A DNA stretch of 5,237 nucleotides. Source: Blastococcus sp. CT_GayMR20 (GTDB lineage Bacteria; Actinomycetota; Actinomycetes; Mycobacteriales; Geodermatophilaceae). The stretch spans positions 1 to 5,237 of the forward strand of contig NZ_SPQM01000231.1 in the NCBI RefSeq assembly GCF_004570345.1, written 5' to 3'. This document shows, piece by piece, positions 1 to 5,237 of this stretch. The notes beneath the pieces are model-generated. The model did no database searches and was not told the origin of the DNA. It saw nothing but the letters and a program-made list of their open reading frames with translations. A program made the translations under genes and the position numbers. The stretch's first letter is position 1. Each line of letters starts with the position of its first letter.

Positions 1-816
1 CCGCTGATCCTCATGGCCGGGTACTCGGCCTTCCCGCGTCGCGTGAACTTCGCCGCGATGCGCGAGATCGCGGACGAGGTCGACGCCACGCTGGTCGTGG
101 ACATGGCCCACTTCGCCGGCCTGGTCGCCGGCAAGGTGTTCACCGGCGACTTCGACCCGGTGCCGCACGCGCACGTCGTCACCAGCACCAGCCACAAGTC
201 GCTGCGCGGTCCGCGGGGCGGGTTCGTGCTGGCCCAGCCGGAGTTCGCCGACGCGGTCGACCGTGGCTGCCCGATGGTGCTCGGCGGTCCCCTGCCGCAC
301 GTCATGGCGGCCAAGGCCGTGGCGTTCGCCGAGGCCCGCCAGCCGGCCTTCGCCGAGTACGCCCAGGCGATCGTCGACAACGCCGTCTCGCTCGCCGAGG
401 GGCTGGACAAGCGGGGCGTCCGGCTGGTCACCGGGGGCACCGACAACCACCTGGTGCTCATGGACGTGAGCAGCTTCGGACTGACCGGGCGGCAGGCCGA
501 GTCCGCGCTGCTGGACGCCGGCATCGTGACCAACCGCAACTCCGTCCCGGCCGACCCCAACGGCGCCTGGTACACCTCCGGCGTCCGGATCGGCACGCCG
601 GCGCTCACCACCCGCGGCTTCGGGGCGGCCGAGTTCGACCGGGTCGCCGAACTGATCGCCGACGTCCTCGGCGGGACGACTCCGGCGACGACGTCCTCCG
701 GTGAGCCGTCCCGGGCGAAGTACGCGATGGCCGACGGACTCGCCGGGAAGACCCAGGCGGCGGCCGCGGAGCTGCTGGCCGGCCACCCGCTCTACGGCGG
801 GCTGGACCTGGGCTGA
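1..816 (+). CDS. glyA: Serine hydroxymethyltransferase, C-terminal part (5' end outside window)
   Basis: PLP-dependent cytosolic enzyme that interconverts serine plus tetrahydrofolate with glycine plus 5,10-methylene-tetrahydrofolate, the main source of one-carbon units. The frame is open from base 1, so the 271 visible residues are a fragment; by comparison with E. coli GlyA about 165 or more N-terminal residues lie off the left edge, and the ATG at 13 is internal. Visible signatures are the cofactor-binding [11 protein letters not shown] (Asp34 and His37 of the fragment), the Schiff-base lysine in [14 protein letters not shown] (Lys66, bases 196-198) and the substrate-carboxylate arginine in [15 protein letters not shown] (Arg196). 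The Asp-to-Lys distance is 32 residues against 29 in E. coli, and the segment [20 protein letters not shown] follows; from memory both are typical of the long actinobacterial form. No frameshift is seen. It ends 123 bp before the kinase gene, which has its own promoter, so the two are probably not one operon. Confidence 0.96.
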   Translation, partial: PLILMAGYSAFPRRVNFAAMREIADEVDATLVVDMAHFAGLVAGKVFTGDFDPVPHAHVVTSTSHKSLRGPRGGFVLAQPEFADAVDRGCPMVLGGPLPHVMAAKAVAFAEARQPAFAEYAQAIVDNAVSLAEGLDKRGVRLVTGGTDNHLVLMDVSSFGLTGRQAESALLDAGIVTNRNSVPADPNGAWYTSGVRIGTPALTTRGFGAAEFDRVAELIADVLGGTTPATTSSGEPSRAKYAMADGLAGKTQAAAAELLAGHPLYGGLDLG

Positions 817-873
817 TCCGGGGCCGGGCCGGCCGAAAGGTGACCCGTCCCACCGGACCATGCGCACCAGGGG

Positions 874-899
874 CCACGGCGGCCACCTGTACCGCGTGG
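874..899 (+). terminator. Imperfect GC hairpin downstream of glyA, possible terminator
   Basis: CCACGGCGG (874-882) can pair with CCGCGTGG (892-899), giving eight base pairs with one bulged G and a 9-nt loop. No T-tract follows. It lies about 58 bp after the glyA stop and before the kinase promoter, which is the right place for a terminator. In DNA this GC-rich such a stem can arise by chance, so the call is weak. Confidence 0.25.
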
Positions 900-926
900 T
901 TCGCCGACCTGTGACGAACTCGTACC

Positions 927-939
927 TACACTCGCTCGG
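927..939 (+). promoter_or_regulatory. Probable leaderless promoter (-10 element) of the kinase gene
   Basis: TACACT at 927-932 fits the actinobacterial -10 pattern TANNNT. Its last base is 7 nt before the G of the GTG at 940, the spacing expected if transcription starts at or next to the start codon. No Shine-Dalgarno sequence precedes that GTG (the preceding bases are CTCGCTCG), which agrees with a leaderless mRNA. I see no convincing -35 hexamer 16-18 bp upstream, which is common for actinobacterial housekeeping promoters. The element lies in one of the least GC-rich stretches of the gap (about 913-932). Confidence 0.55.
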
Positions 940-2928
940 GTGGACACAGCCGTGACCGACCCCGTGGTGGGCCTGGTCCTCGAGGGCCGCTACCGCCTCG
1001 AGGAGCGGCTCGCGCGCGGCGGCATGTCCACGGTCTACGCGGCGACCGATCTGCGGCTGCACAAGACGGTCGCCGTCAAGGTGATGGCCGAGCACCTGGC
1101 CCACGACCCGACGTTCGTCGACCGGTTCACCCGCGAGGCGCGCGCCGCCGCGATGCTCAGCCACCCCAACGTCGTCAGCGTCAGCGACCAGGGCAGCGAC
1201 CAGGGACTGGTCTACCTGGTCATGGAGCTCGTCCGCGGCCGCACGCTGCGCGACCTGCTCACCGCCCGCGGCCGGCTGACCGTCGCCGAGGCGTTCGCCG
1301 TCCTCGAGCCGGTGCTGTCCGGGCTCACCGCGGCCCACCGCGCCGGCATCGTGCACCGCGACATCAAGCCCGAGAACGTGCTCATCGGCATCGACGGCGT
1401 GGTCAAGGTGGCCGACTTCGGGCTGGCCCGCGCCGTCGTCGGCAACGGCACGGCACAGGCCAGCCAGACCGGCGGCGTCCTCATCGGCACGGTCGCCTAC
1501 CTCTCGCCCGAGCAGCTCGAGCGCGGCCGGGCCGACGCCCGCAGCGACATCTACGCGGCCGGCATCGTGCTGTACGAGATGCTCACGGGGCACCCGCCGT
1601 ACGGCGGCGACACCCCCCTCGCCGTGGCGTACCAGCACGTGCACCACGACGTCCCCGCGGCGTCGGAGGAGGTGCCCGGCCTGCCGTGGGCCGTCGACGA
1701 GCTCGTCGCCCGCACGACCCGGCGCGACCCGGCCGGCCGGCCGCTCGACGCCGGCGCCTTCCTGGCGGAGCTCGGGCACGTCCGCAAGGACCTCGGCCTC
1801 GAGCCGGTGCCGGTGCCGACGGGCCGCAGCACCGCCGGTCCCGGCACGCTGCGCCCGACCAACCGCCCGACCCGTCCGCGCCACCCCAGCGACCCGGGCA
1901 CCGCCGTCCTCGGCGCCCAGCGCACCGACCGCGCCGGGCGGACGAGCATGCTCCCGGGCATGGGCGCCGGCCCGACGACGAACGTCAACGGACGCCGTCC
2001 GGCCCTGGACCGCCCGCGCCCCGGCGTGCCTCTGCACATCCGCCGCCGGCGGGCCCGTTTCGCGGTCGCCGTGGTGGTCCTGCTGGCGATCACCATCGGC
2101 GCGGTCGGCTGGTGGCTGGGCTCCGGCCGCTGGACGCAGATCCCCGAGCTGGTCGGCAAGGAGCAGAACGCCGCGATCGACCTGCTGCAGGAGGCCGGCC
2201 TCACCCCCGACTGCTGCGAGCAGGTCTGGAGCGAGGAGTTCCCGGCCGGTGCGGTCATGTCGACCGATCCGCCCTCGGGCGAGGCGATCCGCGGCAGCGA
2301 CGTCCGGCTGGTGGTCTCGCAGGGTCCGGAGCGCTTCACGGTCCCCACCGACCTGGTCGGCAAGCCGGAGGCCGACGTCGTCGCGTTCGTGCAGGAGAAG
2401 CTGCCCGCGATCCAGGTGACGACGGCGCAGGAGTACGACAACGACGTGGCCGCCGGGCTGGTCGTGCGCTTCGACCCGCCGGCCGGTTCCGAGCTGCGCC
2501 GCGACCAGGTCGTCACGGTGTTCGTGAGCCAGGGCCACGAGCCGGTGGCCGTCCCCGACGTCACCGGGCAGTCCCCCGAGCAGGCGCAGGCCAACCTGGA
2601 GAGCCTCGGCTTCGTCGTCGACCGCATCGAGGACGGCCGCAGCGCGGCCGTCGCCGTCGGTGAGGTCATGGCGGTCGACCCCGGCCCGGAGGACGGGCCG
2701 GTCGAGTTCGGGCGCACGATCTCGATCCAGGTGTCGGCCGGCTTGCCGCTGGTGACCGTGCCGGACGTCAGCGGCATGAACCAGGACGAGGCCGCCGCCG
2801 CGCTCAAGGCCGTCGGGCTGACCGTCGACGCCACCAAGTTCTTCGGCAACAAGGTGCGCCAGCAGCAGCCCGCCGCCGGTGAGACCGTCGAGCAGGGCAC
2901 CACCGTCAAGATCCTGGTGACCTTCTAG
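940..2928 (+). CDS. pknL: Membrane Ser/Thr protein kinase with four PASTA domains (PknL/PknB type)
   Basis: Single-pass Hanks-type kinase that phosphorylates Ser/Thr in cytoplasmic proteins; its outer PASTA repeats probably sense peptidoglycan fragments or lipid II. The kinase domain spans about 18-280: glycine loop LARGGMSTVY (24-33), ATP-binding Lys47 in VAVKV, helix-C Glu66, catalytic HRDIKPEN (139-146, Asp141), DFG (159-161) and SPEQ (189-192). All key residues are present, so it should be active. Ser175 and Thr177, just before GGVLIGT, match the autophosphorylated activation loop. A Pro/Arg-rich linker (about 281-366) and basic IRRRRAR lead into one membrane helix (about 373-393). PASTA units are at about 398-462, 465-532, 534-600 and 603-662. 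The only cysteines are the adjacent pair 425-426. The activation loop and the segment AAHRAGIVHRDIKPENVLI resemble M. tuberculosis PknL as I recall it, although that protein lacks PASTA repeats; PknB-like is the alternative name. GTG at 940 is chosen because of the leaderless promoter; GTG at 952 is possible. nfo follows after 2 bp. Confidence 0.93.
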   Translation: MDTAVTDPVVGLVLEGRYRLEERLARGGMSTVYAATDLRLHKTVAVKVMAEHLAHDPTFVDRFTREARAAAMLSHPNVVSVSDQGSDQGLVYLVMELVRGRTLRDLLTARGRLTVAEAFAVLEPVLSGLTAAHRAGIVHRDIKPENVLIGIDGVVKVADFGLARAVVGNGTAQASQTGGVLIGTVAYLSPEQLERGRADARSDIYAAGIVLYEMLTGHPPYGGDTPLAVAYQHVHHDVPAASEEVPGLPWAVDELVARTTRRDPAGRPLDAGAFLAELGHVRKDLGLEPVPVPTGRSTAGPGTLRPTNRPTRPRHPSDPGTAVLGAQRTDRAGRTSMLPGMGAGPTTNVNGRRPALDRPRPGVPLHIRRRRARFAVAVVVLLAITIGAVGWWLGSGRWTQIPELVGKEQNAAIDLLQEAGLTPDCCEQVWSEEFPAGAVMSTDPPSGEAIRGSDVRLVVSQGPERFTVPTDLVGKPEADVVAFVQEKLPAIQVTTAQEYDNDVAAGLVVRFDPPAGSELRRDQVVTVFVSQGHEPVAVPDVTGQSPEQAQANLESLGFVVDRIEDGRSAAVAVGEVMAVDPGPEDGPVEFGRTISIQVSAGLPLVTVPDVSGMNQDEAAAALKAVGLTVDATKFFGNKVRQQQPAAGETVEQGTTVKILVTF

Positions 2929-2930
2929 CG

Positions 2931-3836
2931 GTGTCCTCCCCCGCGGTGCCGCCGATCGGCGCGCAGATCCAGATCAAGGGCGGCCTGGCCAAGGGCGGCC
3001 TCGCCTACACCGACGCCGTGGGCGCGCGGGCGGTGCAGGTCTTCGTCGGCAACCCGCGCGGGTGGCGGCTCACCGCCGGCGATCCCCGCCAGGACGAGCT
3101 GTTCGTCGCGGGCTGCGCCGAGCGAGAGATCCCGTCCTTCATCCACACGCCGTACCTGGTCAACGTCGGCTCCCCCACCGAGGCCACCGTCGAGCAGTCG
3201 ATCGCCTCCATCGCGCACAACCTCGCGCGCGGCGCCGAGCTCGGCTGCCGGGGCGTCGTCGTGCACGCGGGCTCGGCCGTCGGCGAGGACCGCTACGAGG
3301 CGGCGCTCCGGCAGCTGCACGAGCGGCTGCTGCCGGTGCTCGACGGCCTGCCCGCCGACGCCCCGCGCCTGCTGATCGAGCCGACCGCGGGCGGCGGGAA
3401 GTCGCTGGCGGCGACCGTCGAGGACCTCGGGCCCTATCTCGCCGCGCTGGAGAACCACCCGCTGGTCGGCGTCTGCTTCGACACCTGCCATGCGTGGGCC
3501 GCCGGTCACGACCTGTCGGTCCCGGGCGGGATGACGGCGACGCTCGACGCGCTCGAGGCCGCCGTCGGCCCCGGGCGGCTGGGGCTGGTGCACGCCAACG
3601 ACTCGCTCGACGAGTGCGGCTCGAAGCGTGATCGGCACACGACGATCGGCGCGGGCTCGATCGGGGCGGCGCCGTTCGGCGAGCTGCTGACGCATCGCTC
3701 GATGGCCGGCGTCCCGGTCGTGGTGGAGACCCCGAGCGAGCTCGACGGCTCGCCGTCCGCGGGCCACAAGCGCGACATCGACCTGCTGTGCTCCCTGCGC
3801 GACGCCGCATGCCGGCCCGGCGTCGCTGCCGCTTGA
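2931..3836 (+). CDS. nfo: Endonuclease IV (AP endonuclease, deoxyribonuclease IV)
   Basis: Zinc-dependent base-excision-repair enzyme of the AP endonuclease 2 (Nfo) family, with a TIM-barrel fold. It cleaves DNA 5' of abasic sites and removes blocked 3' ends. All nine metal ligands known from E. coli Nfo can be placed: His72 (FIHTPYLVN), His112 (VVHAGS), Glu150 (LLIEPTAGGG), Asp184 and His187 (CFDTCHAWAAGHD), His221 (LVHANDS), Asp234 and His236 (KRDRHTTIG) and Glu266 (VVETPSE). Their offset from the E. coli positions is a constant +3 then +5, so the barrel is collinear and the enzyme should be active. At 301 residues it is a little longer than usual (about 250-285), mainly through a short, Ala-rich C-terminal tail. 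It begins 2 bp after the kinase stop, implying co-transcription and translational coupling. The only ribosome-site candidate is GGTGA at 2916-2920, 10 nt upstream and inside the kinase gene. GTG at 2946 is an alternative start. ENTAG of E. coli reads EPTAG here. Confidence 0.95.
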   Translation: MSSPAVPPIGAQIQIKGGLAKGGLAYTDAVGARAVQVFVGNPRGWRLTAGDPRQDELFVAGCAEREIPSFIHTPYLVNVGSPTEATVEQSIASIAHNLARGAELGCRGVVVHAGSAVGEDRYEAALRQLHERLLPVLDGLPADAPRLLIEPTAGGGKSLAATVEDLGPYLAALENHPLVGVCFDTCHAWAAGHDLSVPGGMTATLDALEAAVGPGRLGLVHANDSLDECGSKRDRHTTIGAGSIGAAPFGELLTHRSMAGVPVVVETPSELDGSPSAGHKRDIDLLCSLRDAACRPGVAAA

Positions 3837-3877
3837 CGTCACTTCTGTCCCACTCCGGCCCGGTTGCTTGACGTGAC
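3831..3877 (+). repeat. Two direct copies of a 12-bp motif, GCTTGACGTSAC
   Basis: GCTTGACGTCAC (3831-3842) and GCTTGACGTGAC (3866-3877) differ at one base, and their starts are 35 bp apart. The first copy overlaps the nfo stop codon and contains the perfect palindrome TGACGTCA (3834-3841). The second contains TTGACG (3868-3873), proposed here as the -35 of the protease promoter. The pair could be a binding site for a regulator of the protease gene, or a chance match. Function is inference. Confidence 0.4.
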
Positions 3878-3896
3878 CGACTAGGAACTCTTTGCT
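3868..3896 (+). promoter_or_regulatory. Candidate promoter of the protease gene
   Basis: TTGACG at 3868-3873 is a near-consensus -35 hexamer for the primary actinobacterial sigma factor. After exactly 17 bp comes TTTGCT (3891-3896), which keeps the first and last T of TANNNT but lacks the A. Transcription would start near 3903 and give a leader of about 48 nt. The stretch 3881-3904 is clearly less GC-rich than its surroundings. The weak -10 leaves room for an activator or another sigma factor. Confidence 0.4.
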
Positions 3897-3937
3897 ACCG
3901 AAACCCGCGCTGCCGTAGAGCGCGCGGAACACCGAGC

Positions 3938-3944
3938 GAGGAGA
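3938..3944 (+). promoter_or_regulatory. Strong ribosome binding site of the protease gene
   Basis: GAGGAGA lies 6 nt before the GTG at 3951. It fixes that codon as the start and contrasts with the apparently leaderless kinase and the weakly led nfo. Confidence 0.8.
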
Positions 3945-3950
3945 CCGACC

Positions 3951-5138
3951 GTGTCCATCCGCAAGAACCTGGCCGTCGCCGCCGTCGCGACGATGACCGC
4001 GACGGGGGTCGGCGCCACCGCCGGCACCGCCGCCGCCGCGCCGCCCGCCACCTCCGCTCTGGGCTCCTACATCGTCACGCTCGACGGGACCGGAGTGCCC
4101 TCTCGGGTGGCCGCGCTCGCCTCCTCCCGGCTCGGGGGCCGCGTCGGGCACGTCTACACCGCAGCGCTCGACGGTTTCGCCGTCACGGTGCCCGCCGCGC
4201 TCGCGGACCGGCTGCGGACGCTGCCCGGTGTCGTCTCCGTGGAGCAGGACCTGCCCGTGGAGGCGGCCGAGATCAAGACCCAGTCGCCGACGCCCTCGTG
4301 GGGGCTGGACCGGATCGACCAACGCAACGCCGTCACGTCGACCAGCGCGTTCTCCTACGCCTCCACCGGAGCCGGGGTGACCGCCTACATCATCGACACC
4401 GGTATCCAGACGGCGAACCTCGACTTCGGCGGCCGGGCCACGAGCGGGTTCGACGCCTTCGGCGGCACCGGCCTGGACTGCAACGGCCACGGGACCCACG
4501 TCGCCGGCACAGTGGGCGGCACGGAGTACGGCGTGGCCAAGGACGTCAGTCTGGTCGCCGTCCGCGTGCTCGACTGCAACGGCAGCGGTACCACCTCCGG
4601 CGTCATCGCCGGCGTCGACTGGGTCACGAGGAGCCACCCAGCAGGCCGGCCCGCGGTGGCCAACATGAGCCTCGGCGGTGGAGCGAGCACGGCGCTCGAC
4701 ACCGCTGTTGCCAACTCGATCAACTCCGGCGTCACCTACGCGGTCGCGGCCGGCAACGGCAATGCGCGGGGTGTCCCACAGGACGCCTGCAAGTCCTCCC
4801 CGGCCCGCGTTCCCGCCGCGCTCACCATCGGGGCCACCGACAGCAAGGACGCGGCCGCCTCGTGGAGCAACTACGGCGGCTGTGTCGACCTGTTCGCGCC
4901 GGGCGTCGGCATCACGAGCGACTGGTACACGTCCACGACTGCCACGAACACGATCAGCGGGACGTCGATGGCGACCCCGCACGTGGCCGGAGTCGCGGCG
5001 CTGTACCTGCAGACGGACGCGACCGCGTCAGCCGGCACGGTGAGCAGCGCGATCAAGACGGCGACCACCAAGGGCGTCGTCAAGACGAGCAGCCGGTACA
5101 GGACGGCGAACAACCACCTGCTCTTCAGCAACTACTGA
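3951..5138 (+). CDS. Secreted subtilisin-like serine protease (S8, aqualysin I/proteinase K type)
   Basis: Exported endopeptidase that probably digests extracellular protein. The 395-residue precursor has a signal peptide (RK at 4-5, an Ala/Val/Thr-rich core, likely cut after Ala29) and an inhibitor-I9 propeptide at about 39-104 that assists folding and is then removed. The mature enzyme probably starts near residues 110-112, just before the segment [10 protein letters not shown], and is about 285 residues long, close to mature aqualysin I (281). The catalytic triad is Asp149 (AYIIDTGI), His180 ([11 protein letters not shown]) and Ser339 ([13 protein letters not shown]); Asn269 (VAAGNGN) forms the oxyanion hole. 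The only four cysteines are 177, 209, 280 and 311. Their 32- and 31-residue spacings match the two aqualysin disulfides (67-99 and 163-194), so a stable disulfide-bonded enzyme is expected. Unlike aqualysin I there is no C-terminal pro-region or extra domain. The GTG start is supported by a good ribosome site; the gene appears monocistronic, with a promoter before it and a terminator after it. Confidence 0.95.
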   Translation: MSIRKNLAVAAVATMTATGVGATAGTAAAAPPATSALGSYIVTLDGTGVPSRVAALASSRLGGRVGHVYTAALDGFAVTVPAALADRLRTLPGVVSVEQDLPVEAAEIKTQSPTPSWGLDRIDQRNAVTSTSAFSYASTGAGVTAYIIDTGIQTANLDFGGRATSGFDAFGGTGLDCNGHGTHVAGTVGGTEYGVAKDVSLVAVRVLDCNGSGTTSGVIAGVDWVTRSHPAGRPAVANMSLGGGASTALDTAVANSINSGVTYAVAAGNGNARGVPQDACKSSPARVPAALTIGATDSKDAAASWSNYGGCVDLFAPGVGITSDWYTSTTATNTISGTSMATPHVAGVAALYLQTDATASAGTVSSAIKTATTKGVVKTSSRYRTANNHLLFSNY

Positions 5139-5146
5139 CCGCGGGC

Positions 5147-5174
5147 GCCGGGCCGTCCTCGTGGACGGCCCGGC
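5147..5174. terminator. Perfect 12-bp hairpin between convergent genes, likely bidirectional terminator
   Basis: GCCGGGCCGTCC (5147-5158) is the exact reverse complement of GGACGGCCCGGC (5163-5174), with a 4-nt TCGT loop. It begins 8 bp after the protease stop and directly abuts the stop codon of the gene on the other strand. There is no T-tract on either side, so it would be a tract-less terminator of the kind often seen in actinobacteria. Confidence 0.75.
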
Positions 5175-5237
5175 TCAGCGGGCGAGGAGCTCGCTGAGGA
5201 CGTCGGCGGCGCGGTCGATCCCGGCACGGCCGACGTC
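5175..5237 (-). CDS. C-terminal end of an unidentified convergent gene (partial)
   Basis: Read on the minus strand from the right edge, the frame is open for 20 codons, ends in TGA (complement of 5175-5177) and gives DVGRAGIDRAADVLSELLAR. Nineteen of the 20 codons end in G or C, as expected for a real gene in this genome. The peptide looks like an amphipathic C-terminal helix, and the stop lies directly against the hairpin terminator, both typical of a true gene end. The fragment is too short to name a family, so no function is given. Confidence 0.6.
   Translation of the reverse strand, partial: DVGRAGIDRAADVLSELLAR

Noticed and set aside
817..939. Riboswitch or small RNA between glyA and the kinase gene
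   Set aside because: Only short GC-rich pairings are visible, with no known aptamer core; a leaderless kinase mRNA would leave no room for a 5' riboswitch.
1551..2909. Minus-strand open frame of 452 codons opposite the kinase gene
   Set aside because: Ser/Thr/Arg-rich composition without domains; it is a shadow of the well-supported kinase reading frame.
3884..3917. GGAACT (3884-3889) as an ECF-sigma -35 for the protease
   Set aside because: No GTT/CGTT-type -10 occurs at the required 16-19 bp distance; the nearest CGTA is about 25 bp away.
2925..4982. Very long minus-strand open frame (685 codons) lying opposite nfo, the gap and most of the protease gene
   Set aside because: Its translation is an Arg/Gly/Asp/Val-rich low-complexity string with no recognisable domain. 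In DNA this GC-rich, stops are rare in the frame opposite codons ending in G/C, and both plus-strand genes are fully supported by catalytic motifs.
4298..5197. Plus-strand open frame of 299 codons overlapping the protease gene in another frame
   Set aside because: Arg-rich shadow with no family resemblance. The protease frame carries signal peptide, propeptide and triad with no frameshift.
1..5237. CRISPR array, insertion sequence, phage, toxin-antitoxin or other defence genes
   Set aside because: No spaced repeat arrays, transposase motifs, terminal inverted repeats or relevant domains were seen; nearly all bases belong to recognised housekeeping or secreted-enzyme genes with uniform composition.

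Overview
The window is very GC-rich (roughly 70% or more by eye), with codon third positions almost always G or C, frequent GTG starts and short intergenic gaps. This points to a high-GC actinomycete. The gene families fit: a long-form actinobacterial serine hydroxymethyltransferase, a PknL-type Ser/Thr kinase with PASTA repeats, and a secreted subtilase. A Geodermatophilaceae-like or related soil actinobacterium is my guess only; nothing here fixes the genus.

Layout. (1) 1-816, plus strand: 3' part of glyA (serine hydroxymethyltransferase), cut by the window's left edge. (2) 817-939: short gap with a weak hairpin and a good -10 element placed so that the next gene's mRNA probably begins at its GTG (leaderless). 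(3) 940-2928, plus: a membrane Ser/Thr protein kinase with a cytoplasmic kinase domain, one transmembrane helix and four extracytoplasmic PASTA domains. (4) 2931-3836, plus: endonuclease IV (nfo), starting 2 bp after the kinase stop, so almost certainly co-transcribed with it. (5) 3837-3950: gap holding two copies of a 12-bp repeat, a probable promoter and a good Shine-Dalgarno. (6) 3951-5138, plus: an exported aqualysin I/proteinase K-type subtilisin-like protease with signal peptide, I9 propeptide and complete catalytic machinery. (7) 5147-5174: a perfect 12-bp GC hairpin, a likely terminator. (8) 5175-5237, minus: the last 20 codons and stop of a convergent gene that runs off the right edge.

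Functionally this looks like ordinary chromosome: one-carbon metabolism, cell-envelope signalling, base-excision repair and a secreted protease. The only strong transcription unit is kinase-nfo; the protease appears to be its own unit. I found no CRISPR array, mobile element, tRNA/rRNA, phage gene or sign of an undescribed multi-gene system. The points most worth a second look are the leaderless kinase promoter, the kinase/AP-endonuclease coupling, the lone vicinal cysteine pair in the kinase's outer region, the repeated 12-mer upstream of the protease, and the shared terminator between convergent genes.
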